64,000 nucleotides of DNA from Streptomyces sp. NBC_01268 (GCF_036240795.1 NZ_CP108454.1:2542001-2606000), one strand, 5' to 3'. Shown: positions 51,362 through 63,714, counted from the first letter of the stretch. Notes: generated from the letters alone by a model not told the origin. Numbers and translations: made by a program.

Positions 51362-53835
51362 CGGGACACCACCGCCGTGCCGTCGGCGCCGGTCGCCCCG
51401 CGCGTGTACTGGGGGTGGATCAGTCCGACGCAGCTGTACGGCAGGTCGTCGACCTCCTCGACCGGCACGCCCCGCTGTTCGGCGAGCAGCCGTACGTGGG
51501 CCAGGTCGGCGCCCGCGCCCCGCTTGGCCAGGATCTTCCAGGGGACCCGGCGCAGCAGCACCCGGGTGGTCTCGCCGACGCCCGGCTTGACCAGGTTGAC
51601 GTCGTGGATGCCGTACTCCTCGCTGATCCGCTCGACGGCGCTCCAGCCCTCCCAGGTGGGGGTGCGGTCGGTGGCGAGCAGCTTGGCGACGTCCTCGTCG
51701 ACGTCGGCGGCGACCTCGTCGAAGCGGGCGGCGACGGCGTCGAGGAAGGCGCCGGAGACGTCCGCGCCGGCCAGTTCGCGGTAGAACTTGGCGCCGTGGA
51801 AGTCGTGCGGGCCGACCAGGTCGGAGCGCAGGACCGTGCGCGAGATCAGGCCGGAGACGGTGGAGTTGAGGCAGGCGGAGGGGATGAGGAAGTCCTCGCG
51901 GGTGCCGTAGACGCGGACGCAGGAGCCGGGGTCGGCGAGGACCGCGACCTCCGGGTCGAAGCCGTCGAACTCCTTGAGCGCCTCGGCGAGTTCGCGCGTG
52001 ATGGCGCCCTTCCCGGTCCAGCCGTCGACGAAGACGACGTCGGCCGGGTCGTGGTGGGCGGCGAGCCAGCGCAGCGCGTTGGCGTCGATGCCGCGGCCGC
52101 GCACGATGGAGACGGCGTAGTGCGGGAGCTCCAGACCGTGCCGGTGCAGGGCCCAGCGGCGCATCAGGACGCCGACGGGGGTTCCGGCCCGGGCGAGGGA
52201 GACCAGGACGGGCTGCTTGCCGCGCTCGGCGAGGACGGTCTCGGTGACGGTGCCGACGGCCCGGGCGATCCGGGCGGCCGAGCCGTCCAGGGCGGCCTGG
52301 AACAGCTCCTGGTACCGCTCGCTGGGCTGGTACTCGACGGGCAGCGACTCGGCGTAGTGCGCGCCGCCGCTCTGGATGGCCTCCTCCCGTTCCTCGGTCG
52401 GTGCCTCCAGTTCGACGTCCGAGAGGTCCTGGAGCAGCCAGCCGACCTCCTCGGGTGCGTACGAGGAGAAGGCGGGGCCGCGGAGGGGCTCGGGCAGCAT
52501 GGAGCTCCTTTCGGGAGCTTCGGTGACCTGGGGGGTGTACGAGGGGACGACGGCCAGCACGACCCGGGGTATGTGGGCCGCGAGCTGGGCGAGGAGTCCG
52601 TCCGGGGCGTGCAGCTCGGGGGTGTCGGCGACGGAGTCGACGACGGCGACGACCGCGTCGAAGCCGCCGCCGGCCACGTTGTACGCGTACCGCTCGCCGG
52701 GGCCGTCGGCGGGCTCGTCGTGGGCCGGGAAGACCAGCCGGGTCCTTATGGCGTAGCCGGGGTCGTCGACGGCGAGGACGGGCGAGCGGGTGGTGGTCGA
52801 GTAGCGCACCTCGGCGGCGCCGGTCCGCTCCAGCTCGCCGGCCAGGCGCAGCGGGGCGTACATGAGCTCCTCGAAACCGAGGACGAGCACGCGGGGGGCG
52901 CGGAGGGCGCCGGGAGGGGCGGCCGGTCCGTCCTCCGCGACGTCCTCCAGCGCCTGTGCGATCCGTGCCGCCATCGCGGGCAGGGCCTTCTCCAGGCGCT
53001 CCCGGTGCTCGGGGGTGAAGCCGTGCCGGCCGCCGTCGGGCAGGCCGGCCGGCCAGTCGAGGGCTATCCGCCGGGTCCGGAGCCCGGCTCCGCCGCGCGG
53101 GGGGCGGGGTACCGGTACGGCGGGGGCGGCGGCCTCGTGGCGGGCGACGAGTTCCTGGCCCTTGGCGAGGACCCCGTCCGGCAGGTCCACGGTGCCCGCC
53201 GCGAGGGTGATCAGGTCGACGCGGACGCCGAGGGCGTCGGCGAAGGCGGTGAGCCGGGCCCGGTCGGCGGGGGTGCGCATGTCGACGAGCGCGACGACCA
53301 CGTACCGCTCGCGCGGGTGGCGTTCGTGCAGGTCGCGGATGGTGTTGAGGACCGTGTTGCCGGTGGAGAACTCGTCGTCGACGAGGACCAGCGGGCCGTC
53401 TTGGGCGAGCAGCTTGGGGTCCTCGGGGAGCAACAGGTGGGAGGTGGCGTGGGAGTGGGACTCCTCGAAGCCGCCCGCGGTGGCGACGCCGTCGACGGGG
53501 CGCCGGGTGGAGTGGAGGTACGGGGCGAGCGCGAGGCCGTCGGCGACGCTGTGACCGAGGCCGGTGGCGGTCTCGGCGTACCCGAGGACGACGGCCCGCG
53601 CCGCCTCCTCGTCGCCGAGCAGCCGCCGTACCCGTACGCCCAGGTCGTGGCCGGCGTCCCGGACGACCGAGGGGCGCTGCGGCACGTGCTTGCCGAGCAC
53701 GTTGGAGACCAGCAGATGCGCCCGCTTGGGGTTGCGGCGCAGTGCGAGGCCCAGCAGGCCCGGCAGCTCCTCGTCGCCGATCAGTTCGACGCCCAGTCGC
53801 TCCGCGACCCAGGTTCCCGACCACACCGTTTCCAT
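51358..53835 (-). CDS. Phosphoribosyltransferase-TRSP / StiP (PELOTA-associated) fusion of the Ter module
   Basis: 825 residues. An N-terminal PRTase has the PRPP loop LVLVDDEFSTGNT (149-161). A middle TRSP-like region (about 235-460) has LVLGFEELMYAPLRLAGELE and PAHDEP...YAYNVAGGGFD. The C-terminal StiP/cysteine-protease-like and PRTase-like unit (about 475-825) has LVSLARAGTPVGVLMRRW, ADVVFVDGWTGKGAI, SACLNSTVSGLISRTV, HDFHGAKFYREL and VNLVKPGVGETTRVLLRRVPWKIL. These domains are known from Ter gene clusters (Anantharaman and co-workers) where a nucleoside-like product is proposed. It is coupled to the HAD gene. Confidence 0.82.
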   Translation of the reverse strand: METVWSGTWVAERLGVELIGDEELPGLLGLALRRNPKRAHLLVSNVLGKHVPQRPSVVRDAGHDLGVRVRRLLGDEEAARAVVLGYAETATGLGHSVADGLALAPYLHSTRRPVDGVATAGGFEESHSHATSHLLLPEDPKLLAQDGPLVLVDDEFSTGNTVLNTIRDLHERHPRERYVVVALVDMRTPADRARLTAFADALGVRVDLITLAAGTVDLPDGVLAKGQELVARHEAAAPAVPVPRPPRGGAGLRTRRIALDWPAGLPDGGRHGFTPEHRERLEKALPAMAARIAQALEDVAEDGPAAPPGALRAPRVLVLGFEELMYAPLRLAGELERTGAAEVRYSTTTRSPVLAVDDPGYAIRTRLVFPAHDEPADGPGERYAYNVAGGGFDAVVAVVDSVADTPELHAPDGLLAQLAAHIPRVVLAVVPSYTPQVTEAPERSSMLPEPLRGPAFSSYAPEEVGWLLQDLSDVELEAPTEEREEAIQSGGAHYAESLPVEYQPSERYQELFQAALDGSAARIARAVGTVTETVLAERGKQPVLVSLARAGTPVGVLMRRWALHRHGLELPHYAVSIVRGRGIDANALRWLAAHHDPADVVFVDGWTGKGAITRELAEALKEFDGFDPEVAVLADPGSCVRVYGTREDFLIPSACLNSTVSGLISRTVLRSDLVGPHDFHGAKFYRELAGADVSGAFLDAVAARFDEVAADVDEDVAKLLATDRTPTWEGWSAVERISEEYGIHDVNLVKPGVGETTRVLLRRVPWKILAKRGAGADLAHVRLLAEQRGVPVEEVDDLPYSCVGLIHPQYTRGATGADGTAVVSR

Positions 53836-53855
53836 CGGAGTTCTTCAGCCTTCCG

Positions 53856-55031
53856 TCAGCCGGCGAGGCCGGCGGTGAGCAGCTCCACGAAGCCGACGTC
53901 CTCGCGCGCGACGCCGAAGACCTCGGCGCGCAGCAGGGTCCGTTCGGCCCACGCGCGGTGCGGCTTCACCTCGTTCATCTTGTTCGTGTACGCGGAGCGG
54001 AGCACCCCGCCACCGCCGCGTTCCGGCCGCAGGATGTCCTGGGCGTCGCTGAACTCCTCGTGGCTGACCACGGAGAGTGCGTGCACCGGGGGCACGTGGG
54101 TGGGGTGGATGCAGGTCTTGCCGAGCAGGCCGTTGGCGCGGTCGAGTTCGATCTCGCGCAGCAGCCCGTCGAGGTCGTGCTCGATGAGCGCGGTCCGCAG
54201 GTCCTCGGCACGGCCCTCCAGGAAGGGGCTGCGGCGGAGCTGCGGCTTGAACATGCGCTCGCCGGGGCGGAAGTACTCCCAGACGGGGCCGGTGATGGTG
54301 AAGCCGGTGCCGTCGGAGCGGCCGAGGACGTTGACGACGTCGGCGATGACGTCGGCGACCAGCTTGACGTCGTACGCGGTCATGTCGGGCGAGCGGCGCA
54401 GGCCGTAGTGGGAGCAGAAGTCGGTGACGCCGAGGCGCAGGGCGAGGACGCGGTCGCGGTACTTGCCGGTGATCGAGGCGATGCCGGCCAGGGTCTCGGC
54501 CCGGGTCTCCAGGTGGAGGAGCTCGGAGGACTCCAGGACGGGCATGGCGAAGAGCCGGCGGCCGCAGTTCCGCTCGGCGACGGCGAGCGCTTCGAGGAAG
54601 GCGCGGCCTCGGGTCTCGGTGAATTTGGGGAGTACGAATCCGGACAGCAGCCGGACCGTTTCGCCGAGGCGGTCGACGAGGTCGGTGATCTGTCCGGGTT
54701 CGCGGACCCGGATGAAGAGCAGGGGCACGTCGGAGCCGTCCGGGCCGCTGCCGGCGGCGAGGTCGGCGAACTGCCGGACGAGGTTGGCCTCGCCCGCCTC
54801 GACCTCGGCGTCGCTGATGGAATCCTCCAGGCAGAGCACCATGGAGGCCACTCCCCGCGCGACCTGTTTGCGCACGTCGTCGGCGAGCCGCGGCCGGGTG
54901 GCCGGGCTGTAGAGCGTGGCGCCCAGGGCCACGGCGAGCGTGCGCGCGGCGGAGTCGACCGTGAACGCGGCCGGCTCCTGATGGAACAGCCTGGTCCGCG
55001 TTGCGGCCGGGATGTGCCCGAAATGACGCAT
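53856..55031 (-). CDS. HpcH/HpaI aldolase / citrate lyase beta (CitE)-like protein of the Ter module
   Basis: 391 residues, TIM barrel. LYSPATRPRLADDVRKQVARG is the CitE-like start, VASMVLCLEDSISDAEVEAGE has the metal-site acids, LLFIRVREPGQI the substrate Arg, and FAMPVLESSELLH and LRLGVTDFCSHYGLRR continue the barrel. KTCIHPTHVPPVHAL replaces the usual KxxIHPxQ. It cleaves or forms a C-C bond next to a carboxylate in family members. GGGGGAG precedes ATG 55031. TACTAT at 55080-55085 (minus) is a likely -10. Confidence 0.86.
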   Translation of the reverse strand: MRHFGHIPAATRTRLFHQEPAAFTVDSAARTLAVALGATLYSPATRPRLADDVRKQVARGVASMVLCLEDSISDAEVEAGEANLVRQFADLAAGSGPDGSDVPLLFIRVREPGQITDLVDRLGETVRLLSGFVLPKFTETRGRAFLEALAVAERNCGRRLFAMPVLESSELLHLETRAETLAGIASITGKYRDRVLALRLGVTDFCSHYGLRRSPDMTAYDVKLVADVIADVVNVLGRSDGTGFTITGPVWEYFRPGERMFKPQLRRSPFLEGRAEDLRTALIEHDLDGLLREIELDRANGLLGKTCIHPTHVPPVHALSVVSHEEFSDAQDILRPERGGGGVLRSAYTNKMNEVKPHRAWAERTLLRAEVFGVAREDVGFVELLTAGLAG

Positions 55032-55194
55032 GTATCTCCCCCGACTGGCCCGGGAGGCCCTGATGAGATGTGGCCGGTAATAGTACGTAGGTGAGGGTGT
55101 CCGTAGTTCCCCACGTGCGTGAAGTTCAGGTAACTCGTCCGCATCGGGCCCCCCGCGTTGTCCGGAAGGTGCCCGGGCAGGAATGATGACGGGC

Positions 55195-56037
55195 ATGACG
55201 CACGCGATGCTGAAGGGCTCCAACGTCCCTCTCGACACCGCGGCCGTACGGGCCGTGCTCCGCTGGACTCCGGGCCCCGGGGTGCCCGACGTGGACGCCT
55301 CGGCGCTGTTGCTCGGCGTGGACGGGCGCGTGCGGTCCGACGAGGACTTCGTCTTCTACAACCAGCTCCGGCATCCGTCGGGGCTGGTGCGCAGGCTGCC
55401 CCACAAGAAGCGGGTGCCGGAGGGGCTCACGGACACCGTGGAGGCCGACCTGGGCGTCCTCGACGCCTCGGTCGACCGGGTGGTGCTCGCGGCCTCATCG
55501 GACGGTGACACCTTCCGTTCGGTCTCCGACCTGCGGATCCTGCTGTACGACGGGGCGCCGGGCGCCGGGGACCGGGACCCGCTGGCGGTCTTCGACGTGT
55601 CGGCGGAGACCGGCGAGGAGACCGCGATCATCTGCGGTGAGCTGTACCGGCGCGGGGACGGCTGGAAGTTCCGTGCGGTCGGCCAGGGCTATCCGACCGG
55701 CCTGGTGGGCCTCGCGACGGACTTCGGGGTCTCGGTCGACGACTCCGTCGACACGGCGGCCACAGGGGCCGCAGAAGCCGAGGACGACGGGCCGCGGGAC
55801 GCCCCGGCGGCCGGGCACGACCCCGACGCGACGATGGTGCAGCCGATGGAGGCGGTGCGGGCCCCGGAGGGCCCGGTGACCGGGCCTCCGGTCCCGGTGG
55901 TGCCGCCGCAGCCGGCCGCTCCCCCGCTCCCGGCGACGGCACCGGCCGCTGTTCCGGCCGCGCCGCCCGCGTACGGCTATCCGCAGCCGGTGCGCGAGTT
56001 CCGGATGCCTCCGATGGGTCCGCAGTTCGTCCGGTGA
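55195..56037 (+). CDS. TerD-family protein with Pro-rich tail
   Basis: 280 residues. The TerD domain (about 1-185) has [20 protein letters not shown], the Ca-binding-type [30 protein letters not shown], and [21 protein letters not shown] ~95-residue Pro/Ala-rich tail ending [12 protein letters not shown] may bind partners. ATG 55195 is taken, but ATG 55183/55186 are possible. It is divergent from the CitE-like gene across ~160 bases that should hold both promoters. Confidence 0.88.
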   Translation: MTHAMLKGSNVPLDTAAVRAVLRWTPGPGVPDVDASALLLGVDGRVRSDEDFVFYNQLRHPSGLVRRLPHKKRVPEGLTDTVEADLGVLDASVDRVVLAASSDGDTFRSVSDLRILLYDGAPGAGDRDPLAVFDVSAETGEETAIICGELYRRGDGWKFRAVGQGYPTGLVGLATDFGVSVDDSVDTAATGAAEAEDDGPRDAPAAGHDPDATMVQPMEAVRAPEGPVTGPPVPVVPPQPAAPPLPATAPAAVPAAPPAYGYPQPVREFRMPPMGPQFVR

Positions 56038-56058
56038 CCCCGGTGGGCCGGACGGGCG

Positions 56059-56793
56059 TCAGGTCTTCGACTTGAAGCCGCGGCCCCACTGGAGGCCCCA
56101 GCCGTACAGCCGGTCCAGCTCGGCCTGGAAGCCGTACACGAACCGCACCTCGCGGCGGACGGTCAGCTCGCCCTTGACGTTCTCGACGCTGAAGACCGCG
56201 CAGGAGCGGGCCTGCGGGGCGTGCTCGTCCAGTTCGATCTCGATCCGCGGGCCGTTGCTCGGGTAGAGCGTGACCTTGGCGTGGGTGCGGTCGAAGGCCG
56301 GTGTCTGGTCGTAGATGTAGACGAAGAAGAGCAGCCGCTTGATCGCGTCCACGTGGTCGAGGTTGACGAAGATCGTCTCGCCGGAGGGCGCCCCGAATCG
56401 GTCGTCGCCGCTCAGCCGCACGTACGGCGGCTCGTTCAGCTCGCCCATGAAGCCGCCCAGGGGCTGCACGACGCCCTTGGAGCCGTCGGCCATCTCGTAG
56501 AGGCAGCCGAGGTCGAGGTCGACGTTGACGACGCCCTGGGTGTGCGCCTGGACCTCCTCGGGCTTGAAGAGCCGTAAGGGGTGGCGCAGCAGGCTGCCGG
56601 ACTGGCGGGGCCGGTCTCCGATGTCGGAGGTGCGCATGCGCCAGGAGAGGTTGACCCGGAGGTTGCCGGTGGCGGCGCCCTGCTTGCTGAGGGAGATCGT
56701 CGGGCGGCGTCTGGTCAGGTCGATGGAGTGCGAGCCGGTGCCCGCGGCGAACTCGTCCACCCGGCCCGGAAACAGGTTGTCCCAGAAGGCCAT
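56059..56793 (-). CDS. TerD-superfamily (TerA/TerF-like) protein
   Basis: 244 residues. LTRRRPTISLSKQGAATGNLRVNLSW is the degenerate TerD start. VNVDLDLGCLYEMADGSKGVVQPLGG keeps the D-x-D metal motif, and SGETIFVNLDHVDAIKRLLFFVYIYD and FVYGFQAELDRLYGWGLQWGRG are typical of the TerA-like subgroup. GGTGAAGG precedes ATG 56793. Co-oriented with terC and the two short terD genes, but separated from terC by a terminator hairpin. Confidence 0.82.
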   Translation of the reverse strand: MAFWDNLFPGRVDEFAAGTGSHSIDLTRRRPTISLSKQGAATGNLRVNLSWRMRTSDIGDRPRQSGSLLRHPLRLFKPEEVQAHTQGVVNVDLDLGCLYEMADGSKGVVQPLGGFMGELNEPPYVRLSGDDRFGAPSGETIFVNLDHVDAIKRLLFFVYIYDQTPAFDRTHAKVTLYPSNGPRIEIELDEHAPQARSCAVFSVENVKGELTVRREVRFVYGFQAELDRLYGWGLQWGRGFKSKT

Positions 56794-56835
56794 GCGCCTT
56801 CACCCCCCACTCGTCGCCCACCCCTGACACACGCC

Positions 56836-56866
56836 GCGGGGCGGCCGGGTGCACCGGCCGCCCCGC
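56836..56866 (-). terminator. Hairpin terminator after terC-like gene
   Basis: Perfect 13-bp stem GCGGGGCGGCCGG/CCGGCCGCCCCGC with a 5-base loop. Confidence 0.75.
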
Positions 56867-56894
56867 AGAGAAGCGTTCCTCATTGTCGGGGGTG

Positions 56895-58043
56895 TCACAC
56901 CCCCGACGGCACCCCGGTCTTGTCGTCCGAGGAATCGGCGTTCCCGCCCGCCGCGGCGAGCGCCTTGTTGCGCCGCACGGAGGACCAGAAGGACCAGCCG
57001 ATGAGGGCGACGCCGATACCGCCGGTGACGATCTCGGGGATCTCGTACTGGATGGTGATCATGAGGACCACGGCCAGGGCGCCGATCGCGTAGTGGGCGC
57101 CGTGCTCCAGGTAGACGTAGTCGTCGAGGGTGCCCTGGCGGACCAGGTAGACGGTCAGCGACCGCACGTACATGGCGCCGACGCCGAGGCCGAGGGCCAT
57201 CAGGACGATGTCGTTGGTGATGGCGAAGGCGCCGATGACGCCGTCGAAGGAGAAGGAGGCGTCGAGGACCTCCAGGTAGAGGAACATGAAGAAGGCGGCC
57301 TTGCCGGCGAGCTGGACCGCGGAAACCTTCTTGCCGCTGCGCTTGGCCTCTTCCTCGGCCTCGTGCTCGCGCTCCTCTTCCTCCTCCAGCTTGTTCTCGA
57401 AGTAGCCGGAGAGACCGCCGACGATCAGGTACGTGATGAGGCCGGCGATGCCGGAGATCAGCACCGTCTGGGCCTTGTCGACGTGCGCGCCACCGTGCTG
57501 GTGGGCCTGGGTCGCGAAGGTCATCGAGGTGATCAGCAGGACGATCAGGGCGATGCAGACCGACAGCATGTCGACCTTGCCCAGCTTGGCCAGCGGGCGC
57601 TCGATCCAGCGCAGCCACTGGATGTCACGGTCCTCGAAGATGAAGTCGAGGAAGATCATCAGCAGGAACATGCCACCGAAGGCGGCGATCGACGGGTGCG
57701 CGTCGGTCACCAGCTCCTGGTACCGGTCGGCGTCGTTCAGCGCGAGGTCGACGGCCTCGATGGGGCCGATCTTGGCGCTGATCGCGACGATCACGACGGG
57801 GAAGACCAGCCGCATGCCGAAGACGGCGATGAGCACACCGATCGTGAGGAAGATCTTCTGCCAGAAGGCGTTCATCTTCTTCAGGATTCCGGCGTTGACC
57901 ACCGCGTTGTCGAAGGACAGCGAGATCTCGAGGATGCAGAGGATCGCGACGACCCCGAACGCCTCCCACCCCCCGTAGATCACGGCCGCGACAAGGCCGA
58001 GCGCAGTGATCGCGAACGACCACCCGAAGGTTTTCAGAACCAC
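56895..58043 (-). CDS. TerC/DUF475-family integral membrane protein
   Basis: 382 residues with about nine helices. The two acidic intramembrane motifs of TerC proteins are visible: LEISLSFDNAVVNAGILKKM and LEVLDASFSFDGVIGAFAITND. A charged cytoplasmic loop (EEEEEREHEAEEEAKRSGKK) lies between. TerC proteins are linked to metal (Mn/Ca) export and protein metalation. GTG 58043 lies 29 bases after the TerD gene upstream, so the two are co-transcribed. Length suits DUF475. Confidence 0.92.
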   Translation of the reverse strand: MVLKTFGWSFAITALGLVAAVIYGGWEAFGVVAILCILEISLSFDNAVVNAGILKKMNAFWQKIFLTIGVLIAVFGMRLVFPVVIVAISAKIGPIEAVDLALNDADRYQELVTDAHPSIAAFGGMFLLMIFLDFIFEDRDIQWLRWIERPLAKLGKVDMLSVCIALIVLLITSMTFATQAHQHGGAHVDKAQTVLISGIAGLITYLIVGGLSGYFENKLEEEEEREHEAEEEAKRSGKKVSAVQLAGKAAFFMFLYLEVLDASFSFDGVIGAFAITNDIVLMALGLGVGAMYVRSLTVYLVRQGTLDDYVYLEHGAHYAIGALAVVLMITIQYEIPEIVTGGIGVALIGWSFWSSVRRNKALAAAGGNADSSDDKTGVPSGV

Positions 58044-58072
58044 TGTCTACCCCATCGTGTAATAACGCGGCT

Positions 58073-58648
58073 TTACGAAACGTTGACCCCGAAGTCTAGA
58101 GCGATGCCCCGGAGGCCTGACGCGTACCCCTGCCCCACCGCCCGGAACTTCCATTCGCCGTTGTAACGGTAGAGCTCGCCGAAGATCATCGCGGTCTCCG
58201 TGGAGGCGTCCTCGGAGAGGTCGTAGCGGGCGAGTTCCTGGCCGTCGGTCTGGTTCACGACGCGGATGAACGCGTTCGCCACCTGGCCGAACGACTGGCC
58301 GCGGTTGTCGGCCTCGTGGATCGAGACGGGGAAGATGATCTTGTCGCAGTGGGCCGGGACCTTGTCGAGGCCGACGATGAGCGACTCGTCGTCACCCTCA
58401 CCCTCACCGGTGAGGTTGTCGCCGGTGTGTTCGACGGAGCCTTCGGGGCTCGTGAGGTTGTTGTAGAAGACGAAGTACTCGTCGCCGAGCACCCGGCCCG
58501 ACTGGCACAGCAGCGCGCTGGCGTCGAGGTCGAAGGGGGCTCCGGTGGTGGAGCGCGCGTCCCAGCCGAGACCCACGAGGACCCGGGTGAGGTTGGGTGC
58601 GGCCTTGGAGAGGGAGACATTGCCTCCCTTGGCGAGCGTGACGCCCAT
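58073..58648 (-). CDS. terD: TerD-family stress protein
   Basis: 191 residues. [36 protein letters not shown] (Ca-binding D-x-D), [18 protein letters not shown] (second acidic site), [37 protein letters not shown]. Complete TerD. Close paralogue of the next gene upstream, with the same length and order of motifs. Soluble, calcium-binding by family. GGGAGGAA precedes ATG 58648. Confidence 0.94.
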   Translation of the reverse strand: MGVTLAKGGNVSLSKAAPNLTRVLVGLGWDARSTTGAPFDLDASALLCQSGRVLGDEYFVFYNNLTSPEGSVEHTGDNLTGEGEGDDESLIVGLDKVPAHCDKIIFPVSIHEADNRGQSFGQVANAFIRVVNQTDGQELARYDLSEDASTETAMIFGELYRYNGEWKFRAVGQGYASGLRGIALDFGVNVS

Positions 58649-58738
58649 GACGGTGGTTCCTCCCCGGTGATGACTGCTGATCAGGCACGTCCGGCGCCGC
58701 ACGAGGGGTGCGGCGCCGGACGGATGCGAAGGCGTCGG

Positions 58739-59314
58739 TCAGACGTTGACGCCGAAGTCCTGCGCGATGCCGCGCAGACCCGAGGCGTAGCCCTGGCCGA
58801 CGGCGCGGAACTTCCACTCCGCACCGTTGCGGTACAGCTCGCCGAAGACCATGGCGGTCTCGGTCGAGGCGTCCTCGGAGAGGTCGTACCGCGCGATCTC
58901 GGCGCCGCCGGCCTGGTTCACGACGCGGATGAACGCGTTGCGGACCTGGCCGAAGGACTGCTGCCGGTTGTCGGCGTCGTAGATCGAGACCGGGAAGACG
59001 ATCTTGGCGACGTCCGCCGGAACGTTGGCCAGGTCGACCTTGACCTGCTCGTCGTCACCCTCGCCCTCGCCGGTGAGGTTGTCACCGGTGTGCTCGACGG
59101 AGCCGTCGGCGCTCTTCAGGTTGTTGAAGAACACGAAGTCCTGGTCGTTGCGGACCTTGCCCTCCGTGTTCACCAGGATGGCGCTGGCATCGAGGTCGAA
59201 GTCCGTACCGGTGGTGGTGCGGACGTCCCAGCCCAGACCGACGGTGACGGCGGTCAGGCCAGGGGCCTCCTTGGTCAGCGAGACGTTGCCGCCCTTGCTG
59301 AGGCTGACTCCCAC
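58739..59314 (-). CDS. terD: TerD-family stress protein
   Basis: 191 residues: [93 protein letters not shown] 59314 is chosen because GGAGGGA lies five bases before it and it gives exactly the paralogue's length; an upstream ATG is less likely. It heads the terD-terD-terC run, with 90 bases to the second terD. Confidence 0.94.
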   Translation of the reverse strand: MGVSLSKGGNVSLTKEAPGLTAVTVGLGWDVRTTTGTDFDLDASAILVNTEGKVRNDQDFVFFNNLKSADGSVEHTGDNLTGEGEGDDEQVKVDLANVPADVAKIVFPVSIYDADNRQQSFGQVRNAFIRVVNQAGGAEIARYDLSEDASTETAMVFGELYRNGAEWKFRAVGQGYASGLRGIAQDFGVNV

Positions 59315-59453
59315 GAGTCCCTCCATTGTTTTCCAGGGGTCGTGCCCCCAGTCGTGCGTTGGCATCGGATCAACGTCTGGATCCTAGTGACGGGTTCCCC
59401 GCACAAACAGACGTTTCGCCCGAGTGTTGGACCGGTAGCCCCCGGCCGGACCC

Positions 59454-59924
59454 TCAGAGGGCCGCGAGCGCCTTGACGTAGGCGTCGAGGTCACGGGCGT
59501 CCGGGAGGGCGTTGACGACCGACCAGCGGACCGTTCCGGCCTTGTCGATGACGAAGGTGCCGCGCACCGCGCAGCCCTTGTCCTCGTCGAACACGCCGTA
59601 GGCGCGGGAGGCCGCGCCGTGCGGCCAGAAGTCGGAGAGCAGCGGGAACTCCAGCCCCTCCTGTTCTCCGTAGACGCGCAGGGTGTGGATGGAGTCGTTG
59701 GAGACCGCGAGCAGCTGGGTGTCGTCGTTGACGAAGGTGTCCAGGTGGTCGCGGAGCTCGCGCAGCTCGCCGGTGCACACCCCGGTGAAGGCGAAGGGGT
59801 AGAAGAACAGCACCACGTTCCGGCTGTCCGGGGAGTCCCCGAAGAGGTCGGAGAGCCGCACGGTCCGCCCGTGGTTGTCCTTCAGCTCGAAGTCCGGGGC
59901 CTGGGCGCCGATCTCGATCGCCAT
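59454..59924 (-). CDS. Peroxiredoxin, AhpE-like (1-Cys)
   Basis: 156 residues. FFYPFAFTGVCTGELRELRDHL carries the peroxidatic Cys50 with the conserved T/G-x-C-T-x-E. FPLLSDFWPHGAASRAYGVFDEDKG is almost the AhpE sequence of M. tuberculosis. Cys118 (DKGCAV) is not a standard resolving position. It reduces peroxides using low-molecular-weight thiol (mycothiol) or mycoredoxin in actinobacteria. Placed between the Ter locus and DUF3052. Confidence 0.92.
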   Translation of the reverse strand: MAIEIGAQAPDFELKDNHGRTVRLSDLFGDSPDSRNVVLFFYPFAFTGVCTGELRELRDHLDTFVNDDTQLLAVSNDSIHTLRVYGEQEGLEFPLLSDFWPHGAASRAYGVFDEDKGCAVRGTFVIDKAGTVRWSVVNALPDARDLDAYVKALAAL

Positions 59925-60006
59925 CGCGTACGCATCCCTTCGCCCGGCGGCCCACCCCTTGGGCCGATCCGGTGAAGCCCACCCTAAGGGGCGGCCGGTA
60001 CGCGCA

Positions 60007-60038
60007 GAGCCCCCGCCGGTCGTGACCGGCGGGGGCTC
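60007..60038 (-). terminator. Hairpin terminator of the DUF3052 gene
   Basis: Perfect 14-bp stem GAGCCCCCGCCGGT/ACCGGCGGGGGCTC with a CGTG loop. Confidence 0.8.
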
Positions 60039-60056
60039 CGTGCAGCGTTCGAGGGA

Positions 60057-60479
60057 TCAGCGCTTGGGAGTGCCCAGGCGGGTGCCCGTCCAGTCCTTGG
60101 CGACGCTGATGCTCTTGGTCTGGGAGAGACCGGCGGTCTGCGCGGCATCGTTGATGTCGCTCGGCTCGATGTAGCCGTCGCGGCCCGTCTTCGGGGTGAG
60201 CAGCCAGATCTGGCCGCCCTCCTCCAGAAGACCGATGGCATCCACCAGGGCGTCGGTGAGATCACCGTCCTCGTCACGGAACCACAGCAGCACGACGTCG
60301 GCGACGTCGTCGTAGTCCTCGTCCACGAGTTCCTGGCCGATGAGGGACTCGATGCCTTCACGGAGATCGTGGTCTACGTCGTCGTCGTAGCCGATCTCCT
60401 GGACCACCTGTCCGGGCTCGAACCCCAGCCTCGCTGCCGGGTTGGTCCGCTCCTCCGCGTGGTCCGCGGTCGCGCTCAC
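60057..60479 (-). CDS. DUF3052 family protein
   Basis: 140 residues, acidic: RLGFEPGQVVQEIGYDDDVD, DLREGIESLIGQELVDEDYD, DVVLLWFRDEDGDLTDALVD, GGQIWLLTPKTGRDGYIEPS, KSISVAKDWTGTRLGTPKR. Typical actinobacterial DUF3052, conserved next to aceE; its role is unknown. GTG 60479 follows AGGAGG. Divergent from aceE. Confidence 0.92.
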   Translation of the reverse strand: MSATADHAEERTNPAARLGFEPGQVVQEIGYDDDVDHDLREGIESLIGQELVDEDYDDVADVVLLWFRDEDGDLTDALVDAIGLLEEGGQIWLLTPKTGRDGYIEPSDINDAAQTAGLSQTKSISVAKDWTGTRLGTPKR

Positions 60480-60892
60480 GGCTTGCCTCCTGATCGTCTT
60501 CGGAAAAGATCTGTGGCCGCGCGCGTGCGCGCGGCGCTGGCCGTAGTCCACACGGGCCGGGGCGGATCGCGCAAGTACCCGGCCATGGAGACCGCCGAAA
60601 CGGTGACGTTTGGGGCCGTCTCGCCGCAACCTCCGGCGAGTGCCCGCCACTCTCCGTGACGAGTCATGCACGCTTCGCCCCGGATTGCGGGACTCTGCGG
60701 CTTCAGTCTGCCGAACGTGCTGACGAAACGCATGCGCGGGATGGGCGTAAGGTTGCGATTTGACCGAACAAGGCGCCTCGGGAGGGTTACCCCACGGTAA
60801 AGATGACGTTTGCCGTCGGCGGGGTACACGATGGTCATCCCGGCCTCCGCGGGTCCCTCCCCGTGGGCTCCACCGACCAGCGAAGGAACAGC
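60480..60892. other. Divergent promoter region of aceE
   Basis: 413 bases with no supported gene. The part 60715-60830 is AT-richer and holds the likely aceE promoter and leader (TTGCGATTTGACCG around 60752-60765, GGTAAAGATGACG around 60796-60808). No riboswitch recognised. Confidence 0.5.
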
Positions 60893-63625
<2,733 letters not shown>

Positions 63626-63641
63626 CACGTATCCGCTGGTG

Positions 63642-63673
63642 AGGGCGGTGGGACCGGGTGGTCCCGCCGCCCT
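63642..63673 (+). terminator. Hairpin terminator of aceE
   Basis: 14-bp stem AGGGCGGTGGGACC/GGTCCCGCCGCCCT with one T-G pair and a GGGT loop, followed by TCCGCGTTCC. Confidence 0.75.
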
Positions 63674-63714
63674 TCCGCGTTCCTTACGATGCCGGGCATG
63701 GAGGATCACCCGTC

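Noticed and set aside
51358..53835. Two separate genes (phosphoribosyltransferase and StiP protein) split by a frameshift
   Set aside because: The frame is open throughout with no internal start preceded by a good ribosome binding site. The linker reads as a normal protein, so a genuine fusion is more likely.
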